From contig NZ_CANMDB010000015.1 in the NCBI RefSeq assembly GCF_947496515.1, forward strand, positions 1-64,000: a stretch of 64,000 bases of DNA, in the 5' to 3' direction. Below, in pieces: positions 35,353-43,771 of this stretch. Below the pieces are notes generated by a model. It saw only the letters and a list, made by a program, of their open reading frames with translations. It had not been told where the DNA came from and made no database searches. Position 1 is the stretch's first letter, and each line of letters starts with the position of its first letter. Made by a program: the position numbers and the translations under genes. Source of the DNA: an uncultured Roseobacter sp. GTDB lineage: Bacteria > Pseudomonadota > Alphaproteobacteria > Rhodobacterales > Rhodobacteraceae.

Positions 35353-35595
35353 CTACAGCCCCTCGACCGGGGTCGTACCAGTGGGCGCACCGTCGCCGTC
35401 TAATGTGATGGCGGCGACCTTCTCTTCGGCTTCTTTCAGCTTGGTTTCGCAGCGCGCCTTGAGTGCCGCCCCGCGTTCGTAAAGCGCGATGCTCTCATCC
35501 AGCGCAACATCGCCACGCTCAAGCTGGCCCAGCACGGTTTCGAGCTCGGACATGGCCTGTTCAAAGCTCATCTGATCTACGGGCGTGTCGGTCAT
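35353..35595 (-). CDS. xseB: Exodeoxyribonuclease VII small subunit
   Basis: An 80-aa acidic coiled-coil protein. MSFEQAMSELETVLGQLERG and LDESIALYERG are the standard XseB helices. It binds XseA to form the nuclease that degrades single-stranded DNA into oligonucleotides. The chosen ATG 35595 gives MTDTPVDQ; longer versions of the frame have no family support. It is cotranscribed with ispA and dxs by tight spacing, although the functions are unrelated. Confidence 0.92.
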   Translation of the reverse strand: MTDTPVDQMSFEQAMSELETVLGQLERGDVALDESIALYERGAALKARCETKLKEAEEKVAAITLDGDGAPTGTTPVEGL

Positions 35596-35675
35596 GGCGG
35601 GCAGCATCCTGTCGTTTATCAGCGCCTTCTCTAGCCCGTTTGGCCGGTCTGCACCAGCCCGACCGACCACAAGAT

Positions 35676-36377
35676 CTACTCGGGTGCCAGCATATATCCC
35701 GCCCCGCGCACGGTCTGCAGATAGCGCGGTTGCTTGGGGTCTTCCTCGATCTTGCGACGCAGCCGGGTGATCTGCACATCCACCGCGCGCTCCTGCGCCT
35801 GACCGCGGTCGCGGCCCAGCTCTTCGACCAGTTTCGCGCGGCTGACGGGTTCATTGCAGCTGGCCGAGAAGATCTTCATCAACTGCATCTCGGTGGCCGT
35901 AAGCCGGACCAGTTCCTCGCCCTGCCACATCTCGCCGCGTTCCATGTCATAGCGGATGGTCCCGAGCGCCAGCACCTTGGGTGTCGTCTGATCGCCGATC
36001 ACCTCGGGCACCCGCCGCAGGATCGCGTTGATCCGCAGCAGCAGCTCTTTTGGCTCGAAGGGTTTGGACAGGTAGTCGTCAGCCCCCGCTTCCAGCCCCT
36101 CGATCCGGTTGTTCGTCTCCCCTTTGGCGGTCAGCAGCAGGATGGGGACGCTGCGCTCCTCCCGGAGCGATTTCGTCAGCGCCAGACCATCCTCGCCGGG
36201 CATCATCACGTCAAGGACGATCAGATCGAAGTCGAGCCCTGACAGGATGCGCCGCGCGTGGGCGGCATCGCGGGCGGCGGTGACCAGAAAGCCGTGGCGC
36301 ATCAGGAACTTCTGCAGCAGCATCCGGATACGCTCGTCATCGTCGACGATCAGCAGATGGGCATCCATATCGCTCAT
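35676..36377 (-). CDS. petR: OmpR-type response regulator, PetR-like
   Basis: A 233-aa two-component regulator. The receiver has the acidic pocket VDDDE, the phosphoacceptor Asp 56 in IVLDVMMP, Thr (LLLTAK) and Lys (SKPF). The C-terminal winged helix contains AVDVQITRLRRKIEEDP. Its gene overlaps the MarR-type gene by 4 bp, as in the petPR operon of Rhodobacter capsulatus, which is needed for expression of the cytochrome bc1 operon. No histidine kinase is adjacent. petABC is 12 kb away rather than next to it. Confidence 0.85.
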   Translation of the reverse strand: MSDMDAHLLIVDDDERIRMLLQKFLMRHGFLVTAARDAAHARRILSGLDFDLIVLDVMMPGEDGLALTKSLREERSVPILLLTAKGETNNRIEGLEAGADDYLSKPFEPKELLLRINAILRRVPEVIGDQTTPKVLALGTIRYDMERGEMWQGEELVRLTATEMQLMKIFSASCNEPVSRAKLVEELGRDRGQAQERAVDVQITRLRRKIEEDPKQPRYLQTVRGAGYMLAPE

Positions 36378-36886
36378 GTGCCGCTGTCCCGCAGGCGGCC
36401 GTAGGCGCCGCGCATTTCCTTGTCCATCATCGCCTCCAACACCGTGCGGAACCCCGAGACAGCCTCCGGGCCTGCGTCGCGGTACGCGGCCCGCATCCTT
36501 GCTCTTTGCGCGTCCGACAGTTTTTGTTCCAACGCTTTGCCGTCGGGTGTCAGAAACAGATGGCGTTCGCGCCGGTCGGCTTGGCCGACCTTGCTCTCAA
36601 CCAGACCATCCGCAATGAGCGTACGCAACACACGGTTAAGCGATTGTTTCGTGACCCCCAGAATATTCAGTAGATTGTTGACGGTCGTGCCCGGTGCGCG
36701 GTTGACAAAATGCATCGCCCGGTGGTGCGCGCGACCGTAGGCCAGATCGCTCAGGATCCTGTCGGGGTCCGCCGTGAACCCGCGATAGGCAAAGAACATT
36801 GCCTCGATCCCCTGTCTGAGCTGCTCGTCTGTCAGAAAGAGCAGGCTTTCGCCTCCATGGGCCGAAGACATACGCCCATTCGCCAT
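36374..36886 (-). CDS. petP: MarR-family regulator, PetP-like
   Basis: A 170-aa winged-helix protein. The recognition helix region NNLLNILGVTKQSLNRVLRT and the wing with QADRRERHLFLTPDGKAL are typical MarR. GAGG precedes ATG 36886. Translational overlap with petR supports the petPR identity. The product probably binds the divergent region shared with ilvE, which contains inverted repeats. In R. capsulatus both proteins are linked to the bc1 genes; here that is inferred from homology and order. Confidence 0.82.
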   Translation of the reverse strand: MANGRMSSAHGGESLLFLTDEQLRQGIEAMFFAYRGFTADPDRILSDLAYGRAHHRAMHFVNRAPGTTVNNLLNILGVTKQSLNRVLRTLIADGLVESKVGQADRRERHLFLTPDGKALEQKLSDAQRARMRAAYRDAGPEAVSGFRTVLEAMMDKEMRGAYGRLRDSGT

Positions 36887-36913
36887 TTCTTGCCTCGGTG
36901 TTCTTAGTGCGTT

Positions 36914-37004
36914 TGACGGAAACTATACGTCAGTGTTGTTGACATTCCAAGAGGTGACCGCTAGGGATTCTCATCTTTTGCGTAACTTTATGTCCGTTTC
37001 GGAC
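36914..37004. promoter_or_regulatory. Divergent petP/ilvE region with two inverted repeats
   Basis: TGACG (36914-36918) and CGTCA (36928-36932) form an inverted repeat with 9 bp between. GTCCG-TTT-CGGAC lies at 36992-37004. The first is about 30 bp from the petP start and could be its autoregulatory operator; the second is near ilvE. A TTGACA-like hexamer lies around 36938. Assignment is by position only. Confidence 0.4.
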
Positions 37005-37057
37005 GTATATGGCGCAACTTTTGGAAATCCGGTAGGGATGTTGGGAAGGAAAAGACG

Positions 37058-37927
37058 ATGGTTGGCGGTTATGATGATCGGGACGGGTTGATCTGGATGG
37101 ACGGTCGGATGACCGACTGGCGCGATGCCAATGTCCACATCCTCACCCACGCGATGCACTATGCGTCCTCGGTGTTCGAGGGCGAACGCGCTTACAACGG
37201 CAAGATCTTCAAGAGCCGCGCGCATTCGGAACGGCTGCATTTCTCCGCCGGAGAGCTGGATTTCGATATCCCCTACACCGTCGATGAAATCGAGGCCGCC
37301 AAACAGCAGGTGCTGACGGCCAATGGCTTGACCGATGCCTACGTGCGCGCCGTGGCCTGGCGCGGGGCAGGGCCCGACATGGGGGTCGCTTCGGCGCGCA
37401 ATCCGGTACATCTGGCCATCGCCGCCTGGGAGTGGGGCAGCTATTATGGCGACGCCAAGTTCAAGGGCGCCAAGCTGGACATCGCCAAATGGAAGCGCCC
37501 CAGCCCGGAGACGATCCCCGTGCATGCCAAGGCTGCCGGGCTCTACATGATCTGCACGACCTCGAAACACGCAGCAGAGGCAAAGGGATGCTCGGACGCG
37601 CTCTTTATGGACTATCGCGGCTATGTGGCGGAGGCGACGGGGGCCAACATCTTCTTCGTCAAGGATGGCGAGGTGCATACGCCTGATCCCGATTGCTTTC
37701 TCAACGGGCTGACGCGGCAGACTGTCATCGGCATGCTCAAGGATCGCCAGATCAAGGTGCACGAGCGGGTGATCATGCCTGAGGAACTGGAAAGCTTTGA
37801 GCAGTGCTGGCTGACGGGGACCGCCGCAGAGGTTACCCCCGTGGGGCAGATTGGCGACTACAACTTTGAGGTTGGCAGCCTGACCCGCAGCATCGCGGAG
37901 GATTACGAGAAGCTGGTGCGCAGCTGA
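37058..37927 (+). CDS. ilvE: Branched-chain amino acid aminotransferase
   Basis: A 289-aa class IV PLP enzyme that transfers amino groups between glutamate and the keto acids of Leu, Ile and Val. The N-terminal HYASSVFEGERAYNG motif and catalytic Lys 158 in IPVHAKAAGLYM fit IlvE of the short type, and EATGANIFFVKDGE lies in the PLP site. GGGAAGG precedes the ATG. It is divergent from petP. A D-amino acid transaminase is possible but the motifs favour IlvE. Confidence 0.94.
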   Translation: MVGGYDDRDGLIWMDGRMTDWRDANVHILTHAMHYASSVFEGERAYNGKIFKSRAHSERLHFSAGELDFDIPYTVDEIEAAKQQVLTANGLTDAYVRAVAWRGAGPDMGVASARNPVHLAIAAWEWGSYYGDAKFKGAKLDIAKWKRPSPETIPVHAKAAGLYMICTTSKHAAEAKGCSDALFMDYRGYVAEATGANIFFVKDGEVHTPDPDCFLNGLTRQTVIGMLKDRQIKVHERVIMPEELESFEQCWLTGTAAEVTPVGQIGDYNFEVGSLTRSIAEDYEKLVRS

Positions 37928-38050
37928 CCCTGTGCCAATCCGGAGGGCGGCGCTTGGCATCGACATGCGTAGCCTCCGGACGGGCGGAAGGTTGAAACTC
38001 TTCCAAGATTGAAGCTCAAAGGTCTTTTTCAGGAGGCGAATTTCGACGAA

Positions 38051-38066
38051 AGTGACCTTGGTCACA
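38051..38066. promoter_or_regulatory. CRP-like operator of the adenylate cyclase gene
   Basis: AGTGA-CCTTGG-TCACA matches the CRP consensus TGTGA-N6-TCACA at 9 of 10 informative positions. Its centre (38058.5) lies about 41.5 bp before the start site predicted from the -10-like TATGGC (38088-38093), the class II activator position. The gene's ATG is 38131. Confidence 0.6.
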
Positions 38067-38130
38067 GTGGCGACCCATGCTCTGGAGTATGGCCTTGCCG
38101 ACGTGATTGCGCTTGGGGGAGCAAAAGTCG

Positions 38131-39702
38131 ATGGAACGTTTCGGGCTGTTTTTCGTCAAAAGGCCGTCGATACTGATCGTTCTGGTGCTGGTCGCCTTGG
38201 TGGGTTTGCCGTTTGCGATCTGGCTGGATCTCAAGAACCTGTCGGATGAGACCCTGAAACGGCAGGCCAAGAGCCTCAACGGTGTGATTACCAACGTGCG
38301 GTCCTACTATGCCACCAATGTGGTCGGGCGGGTGATCAGCACGGATGAAGAGACCCAGGCGCTGCACAACTATCTGGATGTGACAGGAGCCATTCCCATC
38401 CCCGCGACCCTGTCGCTGGAACTGGGGGCTGCCATTGGCGCGGCAGAGGGGGATGTGGCCTACCGTTTCGTGTCGGATTACACTTTTCGGGACAGACCGC
38501 CCCACACGTTGAGTGATTTCGAGCGGGATGCCTTGGTGCGTTTTCGCGATGAGGCCGATGCACCTGCCTGGGTGATCGAATCGACCGGCAGCATTTGGGA
38601 CAGGCAGATCTCCTACGCCACACCGGTGGTGATGTCGGGGTCCTGCGTCAATTGCCACAACTCGCACCCTGAGAGCCCCAAGAAGGATTGGACAGTGGGA
38701 GACGTGCGGGCGCTGCAGACGGTGACCGTGCAGCAGCCGGTCGCGCTCAATATATGGTCGTTCAAATCCTTGCTGGTCTATTTTGCGGTTTCCGGCACCA
38801 TCGGGATGCTTTTTGCCGGGGCGCAGTTTCGTCTGGCCGGGCGGTTTCGGCGGCTGAACGAAGAGCTGGCCGCGAACAATGAGTTTCTGGCCGGCGTCTC
38901 CCTGAAAATTTCCAAATACCTGTCGCCGCAGGTCTACCGGTCGATCTTTTCGGGAGAGAAAGACAGCACCATCTCAACCGAGCGCAAGAAGCTGACGGTA
39001 TTTTTCTCTGACATCAAGGATTTTACCGCCACGACCGAGCGGATGCAGCCCGAAGAGCTGACCAATCTGTTGAATGAATATTTCACCGAGATGTCGGAGA
39101 TTGCCGAGGCGCACGGCGCGACCATCGACAAGTTCATCGGCGATGCGATCGTGGCCTTCTTTGGCGATCCCGAGACCAAGGGCACGGCGGAGGATGCGCG
39201 CGCCTGCGTGCGCATGGCGCTGGCGATGCAGAAACGGCTGGCCGATCTGGGCACGGTCTGGCAGCTCAAAGGGCTGGAGCATCCGTTCAAGGCCAGGATG
39301 GGCATCAACACGGGCTATTGCAACGTGGGCAATTTCGGCTCTGAGGCGCGGATGGACTATACCATCATCGGGGCGGAGGCGAACCTCGCGGCACGGCTGG
39401 AGAGCATCGCGGAGCCCGGTGGCATCGTGCTGAGCTATGAGACCTACGCCCATGTGCGCGACATCGTGGAGGCCACGGCATCAGAGCCTGTGCATTTCAA
39501 GGGGATCGCGCGCGAGATCGTGCCCTACCACGTGAAAAACCTTGTCCCGGTAACGCCGATTTCGGCGATACAGGGGGTCGATGAGACGGGTCTTCTGACG
39601 CTCGATCTGGGGGCGCTGGACCCGGAGACGCGCGACAAGGTCCGCGACGCGATCCATGACGCCTTGAAGACCGGTTCGCCCGAGGGCGCGCGCCGAGGTT
39701 AG
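38131..39702 (+). CDS. Membrane adenylate cyclase with periplasmic haem-binding (DUF3365) sensor
   Basis: A 523-aa class III cyclase. One membrane helix (about 13-33) leads to a periplasmic sensor with CVNCH (172-176), a c-type haem motif, in a DUF3365/Tll0287-like region. A second helix (about 212-232) and a linker join the cyclase domain. Metal ligands Asp 294 (FSDIKDF) and Asp 338 (GDAIVAFFG), Lys 334, and the transition-state pair Asn 418 and Arg 422 (NLAAR) are intact. Lys 334 plus the DYT segment indicate ATP rather than GTP. GGGGGAG precedes ATG 38131. A CRP-like site upstream suggests feedback. Redox or gas sensing by the haem is inferred. Confidence 0.9.
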   Translation: MERFGLFFVKRPSILIVLVLVALVGLPFAIWLDLKNLSDETLKRQAKSLNGVITNVRSYYATNVVGRVISTDEETQALHNYLDVTGAIPIPATLSLELGAAIGAAEGDVAYRFVSDYTFRDRPPHTLSDFERDALVRFRDEADAPAWVIESTGSIWDRQISYATPVVMSGSCVNCHNSHPESPKKDWTVGDVRALQTVTVQQPVALNIWSFKSLLVYFAVSGTIGMLFAGAQFRLAGRFRRLNEELAANNEFLAGVSLKISKYLSPQVYRSIFSGEKDSTISTERKKLTVFFSDIKDFTATTERMQPEELTNLLNEYFTEMSEIAEAHGATIDKFIGDAIVAFFGDPETKGTAEDARACVRMALAMQKRLADLGTVWQLKGLEHPFKARMGINTGYCNVGNFGSEARMDYTIIGAEANLAARLESIAEPGGIVLSYETYAHVRDIVEATASEPVHFKGIAREIVPYHVKNLVPVTPISAIQGVDETGLLTLDLGALDPETRDKVRDAIHDALKTGSPEGARRG

Positions 39703-40298
39703 AAATCCACCCCGCGCTGCGCCTTGATCCCGGCGTTGTAGGGGTGTTTGACCTCCGTCATCTCGGTGACAAGATCGGCGTAGTCCATGAGCGCGGGTTT
39801 GGCGTCGCGCCCTGTCAGGATCACCCCGGTGCGCGCGTGCCGCTGGTCGAGGCTGTCGATCACCTCATACACATCGAGATAGTCATAGCGCAGCGCGATG
39901 TTGATCTCGTCCAATACGATTAAATCGTATTCCCCGCTCCGCATCATCGTCTCACCCTTGGCAAAGGCGGCCCGTGCCGCGGCGATGTCGCGGTCGCGGT
40001 CCTGGGTGTCCCAGGTGAAGCCCTCGCCCATGGTGTGCCAGGTGACCTCGCCCAGCTTGTCGAAGAAGCGCTTCTCACCGGTGATCCATTTGCCCTTGAT
40101 GAACTGCACCGCGCCGACCCGCTGCCCCCAGCCGAGCGCGCGGATGATCACACCGAAGGCGCTGGAGGACTTGCCCTTACCTTTGCCGGTATGCACCAGC
40201 ACCAGCCCGCGGTCCGGATCTTGGGCCTCGGCCACCTTGGCGCGGTGTTTGGCCTGCACCTTCTTCATCTCGTCTTTGTGGGTGTCTGCGTCGCTCAT
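39699..40298 (-). CDS. cobO: Cob(I)alamin adenosyltransferase (CobO/BtuR)
   Basis: A 199-aa enzyme that adds the adenosyl group of ATP to the cobalt of corrinoids, the last activation step for coenzyme B12. The P-loop GKGKGKSS (38-45), ALGWGQRVGAVQFIKG and VLDEIN are the family motifs. ATG 40298 follows AGAGG; the longer frame has no support. Its end overlaps the adenylate cyclase gene end by 4 bp, tail-to-tail. It follows the DMT transporter gene by 16 bp on the same strand. Confidence 0.94.
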   Translation of the reverse strand: MSDADTHKDEMKKVQAKHRAKVAEAQDPDRGLVLVHTGKGKGKSSSAFGVIIRALGWGQRVGAVQFIKGKWITGEKRFFDKLGEVTWHTMGEGFTWDTQDRDRDIAAARAAFAKGETMMRSGEYDLIVLDEINIALRYDYLDVYEVIDSLDQRHARTGVILTGRDAKPALMDYADLVTEMTEVKHPYNAGIKAQRGVDF

Positions 40299-40314
40299 CC
40301 TCTGCCTCTCTGGT

Positions 40315-41289
40315 TCAAGGGGTGCCCGGGGGCGATTGATTTGGTTTCGACTTGCTGCGGTCAACCCCCAACTGGTGCTCGCGCCAGATGATGAGCACTC
40401 CGCCCGCGATCACGAGGCTGGCGCCGAGGATGATGGGGCCGGTGGGGACCTCACCGAAGGCCACATAGCCGATGACGCCCGCAAAGATCATCGAGGCGTA
40501 GTCGAAGGGGGCCAGCATCGAGGCCGCCCCGAACCGGTAGGAGGAGGTCACCATGATCTGCGCGACCCCGCCAATAAGCCCCGCCGTGATCAGCCAGTAG
40601 ACCACGGACTGCGCGGGCCAGACCCAGACAAAGGCGGGATGATCGATGATCCAGCCCAAGGGCGCCGAGATCAGCGCCAGCACCGTCGCGGTGACCGAGA
40701 AATAAAAGACGATAGCCGCGGTATGGTCCGTCTGCACCAGACGGCGCACGTGAATCTGCACCAGCGCGCGCAGGATCGCGGCGATCAGCACGAGGATCGC
40801 CCCGAGTGTCGCGGCACGGGACAGATCGTCGCCCCCCACGCTCAACCGCGGTGCGATGACGATCAGCACGCCGAACAGACCGAGTGCCACCGCCGACAGC
40901 CGGATCAGCCGAATGCGCTCGCCCAGAAAAGCGGCTGCAAAGAGCACGGCGAAAAGAGGCGTCGCGTAGCCGATGGCGGTGACTTCGGGCAAGGGCAGCA
41001 GCCCCAGCCCCGCAAAGGTCAGCGCCATGGCTGACGTGCCGAAGACCCCGCGCCAGACGTGACCCATCAGGTTGGAGGGGATCAGCCCCTGGCGCAGTTG
41101 CCCGCGTTGTGCCAGCCAGAGCGCGATAACCGGGATCGCGAAGAGGGAGCGGAAAAACACCGCCTGTCCAGGGGGCACCGCGTCCGAGACGCCTTTGATG
41201 ATCGCCGCCATCACCATGAACAGAAAGACCGCGCAAAGCTTGAGAGCGATTGCGCGGCCGGGGCGGTTCTGGGTCAGGTCTGCGGCCAT
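40315..41289 (-). CDS. EamA/DMT-family transporter
   Basis: A 324-aa protein with about ten membrane helices in two EamA repeats. Strings such as FFRSLFAIPVIALWL in the first repeat and FDYASMIFAGVIGYVAFGE in the second are typical of this subgroup, which includes the RhaT/RarD-like permeases. The substrate is unknown. It precedes cobO with a 16-bp gap, but a corrinoid link is not indicated. Confidence 0.88.
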   Translation of the reverse strand: MAADLTQNRPGRAIALKLCAVFLFMVMAAIIKGVSDAVPPGQAVFFRSLFAIPVIALWLAQRGQLRQGLIPSNLMGHVWRGVFGTSAMALTFAGLGLLPLPEVTAIGYATPLFAVLFAAAFLGERIRLIRLSAVALGLFGVLIVIAPRLSVGGDDLSRAATLGAILVLIAAILRALVQIHVRRLVQTDHTAAIVFYFSVTATVLALISAPLGWIIDHPAFVWVWPAQSVVYWLITAGLIGGVAQIMVTSSYRFGAASMLAPFDYASMIFAGVIGYVAFGEVPTGPIILGASLVIAGGVLIIWREHQLGVDRSKSKPNQSPPGTP

Positions 41290-41334
41290 GGCTTTCTCTT
41301 GCGCCTGTGGGGCGGAAAGATCAAGCCGTGCCAG

Positions 41335-41721
41335 CTACCCCAGAGCGGCGACGCCCAGAGGCACCGAGAATTTCAGGCACCAGATGTAGATTTCGTTATA
41401 GCTATCCGCATCGACGGAGGCCGGGACATGGTAGACCTGCGCGCCGTTGAGCTTTTTCAGCACGCCCAGATCGGCCTCTGCCGCGTAGGCGCCGTCCTTG
41501 CCGAAAGCGACACGCGGGTCCGGTGCGCCATCGAGCGAGAAATCGGCGGAGAGCGTGACGGTCGCGCTGCCGTCGCTGTGTTTTTCCACGGTGACGCTGC
41601 CGGTGGTGACATGGTCACTTTTGCCGGTGAAGGTGCCGCGGGTATCGGGTTCTGCCAGTGCGCCCGCGGCTGCGAGTGCGGTGAGCGCGATGACAAAGAC
41701 AGCGGAGAGGAGGTTTTTCAT
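41335..41721 (-). CDS. DM13-domain secreted protein
   Basis: A 128-aa exported protein. The signal peptide covers about the first 23 residues (cleavage near AGALA-EP). The rest is a DM13 domain: GTFTGKSDHVTTGSVTV and a Cys near the end in YIWCLKFSVPLG. DM13 domains are proposed to carry out electron transfer through a redox Cys. ATG 41721 follows AAGG. A divergent TetR gene with palindromes between them suggests local control. Confidence 0.8.
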   Translation of the reverse strand: MKNLLSAVFVIALTALAAAGALAEPDTRGTFTGKSDHVTTGSVTVEKHSDGSATVTLSADFSLDGAPDPRVAFGKDGAYAAEADLGVLKKLNGAQVYHVPASVDADSYNEIYIWCLKFSVPLGVAALG

Positions 41722-41771
41722 GGGGGTGCCTTTCGGGTTCGTGTTGGTGTGACTCGGAGATATAGTTAGGA

Positions 41772-41808
41772 ACCGAACGGTACAATACACGGTTGCGTGA
41801 GTTGTGTA
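41772..41808. promoter_or_regulatory. Inverted repeats between the DM13 and TetR genes
   Basis: ACCG-AA-CGGT (41772-41781) is a perfect 10-bp palindrome, and TACAC (41786-41790) pairs with GTGTA (41804-41808). They lie midway between divergent starts, which suits autoregulation by the TetR protein. Confidence 0.45.
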
Positions 41809-41854
41809 ACGGTCAGTTCCGAATTATAGGAACCCGGTGAAACAGGAGTGACCC

Positions 41855-42454
41855 ATGGCCAGACCCCGTGCCTTTGACACCGAGGACGCATTGCGCCGCG
41901 CAACGGATGTGTTCTGGGAAAAGGGCTATCTTGACGCGTCTTTGCCGGATCTTCTGGACGGGATGGGGTTGACGCGGGGGAGCCTTTATAAGGCGTTCAA
42001 GGACAAAAAGAGTCTCTATCTGATGGTGCTTGCCCGCTATGAGGCAGAGGCCGTCGGGGCAGCGCAGGCCCGGCTGACGGACAGCACTGTCCCGGATGGG
42101 CGGGAGCGGATCATCGGCCTTTTCGATGCGCTCCGCAAAGCGGTCGCACACGGCGATACCCGGGGCTGTCTGCTCTGCTCTGCCGCGGCGGGTACGGAGA
42201 TGTCCGATCCGGAGATCGCCGCCGCTGTGGAGGCTGGGCTCACCGGTATCCGCGATGGGCTGACTGCCGCCCTTGCCGCCTCGCCGGTCCATGCCGCTTG
42301 GTCAGAGCCTGCGCGCGAGGCACTCGCCAACGCGCTGCTGACCCACTATATCGGGCTGCGTGTCCTGGCTCGCTCGCGCTTGCCCTTGGGGATCGTGGAG
42401 CAGGCGGCGACAAGTGCGACCAGGCTCTTGACGATGGATCAGCCCCCGATGTGA
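41855..42454 (+). CDS. TetR-family regulator
   Basis: A 199-aa repressor type. The N-terminal helix-turn-helix is in residues 10-50: [20 protein letters not shown] and [20 protein letters not shown]. The ligand domain contains [11 protein letters not shown], the Gly-Cys-Leu string shared by the NemR/YxaF-like subgroup that responds to electrophiles. It is divergent from the DM13 gene, its likely target. Its end overlaps that of aroC by 16 bp, tail-to-tail. Confidence 0.88.
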   Translation: MARPRAFDTEDALRRATDVFWEKGYLDASLPDLLDGMGLTRGSLYKAFKDKKSLYLMVLARYEAEAVGAAQARLTDSTVPDGRERIIGLFDALRKAVAHGDTRGCLLCSAAAGTEMSDPEIAAAVEAGLTGIRDGLTAALAASPVHAAWSEPAREALANALLTHYIGLRVLARSRLPLGIVEQAATSATRLLTMDQPPM

Positions 42455-43542
42455 CCGCGGTTGCTGCCTACCTGACCGCGATGCAGCAACAGGTGATCCA
42501 GCAGGATACAGGCCATCATCGCCTCACCCACGGGCACCGCGCGGATACCGACGCAGGGATCGTGGCGACCCTTGGTGATGATCTCGGTCTCCTCGCCGTC
42601 CTTTGTGATGGTCCGCCGGGTTGTCAGAATGCTCGACGTGGGTTTCACCGCAAAGCGGACCACGATGTCCTGCCCGGTGCTGATGCCACCGAGAATACCG
42701 CCCGCGTGGTTGGAGGAATAGACCGGACCGTCCGGCCCCATGGTGATCTCGTCGGCGTTGAGCTCACCCGTCAGCATTGCCGCCGACATGCCTTCGCCAA
42801 TCTCCACACCCTTGACGGCATTGATGCTCATCATCCCGGCGGCCAGATCCGTGTCGAGCTTGCCATAGATGGGCGCACCCAGACCCGCGGGAACACCGCG
42901 CGCGACCACCTCGATGACCGCGCCCACCGAACTGCCGGATTTGCGCAGACCGTCCAGATAGCCTGCCCATTCGGTAGCCGCCTGCGCATCGGGGACCCAA
43001 AAGGGATTGCGGTCGATCTCGTTCCAGTCAAAGCGGTCCCGGTCGATCTGATGCGGACCCATCTGGGTCATGTACCCCTTGATCTCGACACCCGCCACAA
43101 GCGCCGCGATGCCCGCGCGCGCTAGACCACCCGCCGCCACACGCGCCGCGGTTTCGCGCGCGCTTGATCTGCCGCCGCCGCGGTAGTCCCGCACGCCATA
43201 TTTCTGGAAATAAGTAATGTCCGCGTGCCCTGGGCGGAACTTGTCCTTGATGTCACCGTAATCCTTGGAGCGCTGGTCGGTGTTCTCGATCATCAGCTGC
43301 ACGGGGGTGCCCGTCGTCACCCCTTCGAAAACCCCTGACAGGATTTTCACCGCGTCGGCTTCGCGCCGCTGGGTGGTGTATTTGTTCTGCCCCGGTTTGC
43401 GCTTGTCGAGCCAGTGCTGGATCATCGCCGCGTCCACCGCCACGCCCGGCGGGCAGCCATCCACCGTTGCGCCCAACGCAGGACCATGGCTCTCGCCCCA
43501 GGTGGTCACGCGGAAGAGATGGCCAAATGTATTCATCGACAT
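42439..43542 (-). CDS. aroC: Chorismate synthase
   Basis: A 367-aa FMN-dependent enzyme that converts EPSP to chorismate, the branch point of aromatic synthesis. The three signatures are present: GESHGPALG near the start, [18 protein letters not shown] in the middle, and the [17 protein letters not shown] segment near the end. AAAGGAG lies 8 nt before ATG 43542. Its start is divergent from the thiamine riboswitch unit. Confidence 0.96.
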   Translation of the reverse strand: MSMNTFGHLFRVTTWGESHGPALGATVDGCPPGVAVDAAMIQHWLDKRKPGQNKYTTQRREADAVKILSGVFEGVTTGTPVQLMIENTDQRSKDYGDIKDKFRPGHADITYFQKYGVRDYRGGGRSSARETAARVAAGGLARAGIAALVAGVEIKGYMTQMGPHQIDRDRFDWNEIDRNPFWVPDAQAATEWAGYLDGLRKSGSSVGAVIEVVARGVPAGLGAPIYGKLDTDLAAGMMSINAVKGVEIGEGMSAAMLTGELNADEITMGPDGPVYSSNHAGGILGGISTGQDIVVRFAVKPTSSILTTRRTITKDGEETEIITKGRHDPCVGIRAVPVGEAMMACILLDHLLLHRGQVGSNRGHIGG

Positions 43543-43637
43543 GACGTGGGCTCCTTTGGCCCGCTGATTACCGGGGTGGGAACCCCGCCTCAAGAGCTTA
43601 TCGCTTGCCAAGACCGCACTGCGCATTTACGTCTTTG

Positions 43638-43724
43638 GCTACCTCGGGGGGCCAGCAGGCTGAGATGCGAACGTTCGCGGACCCGTAGAACCTGAACCGG
43701 TTAACACCGGCGGAGGGAAGGTGA
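43638..43724 (+). promoter_or_regulatory. TPP riboswitch (thi box)
   Basis: The conserved blocks appear in the right order: GGGGGGCC, CTGAGAT, ACCCGTAGAACCTGAACCGG, then GGAGGGAAGG, with a variable P3 stem GCGAACGTTCGC between. ACCT near 43641 pairs with AGGT near 43719 to close P1. It lies about 48 bp before the thiB start, so thiamine diphosphate probably represses the thiBPQ transporter, at initiation of translation or by early termination. Confidence 0.93.
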
Positions 43725-43771
43725 GCGTGATCATCCTCTCACTCCGTCCGTTGCAGACGAAAGGAACGATC

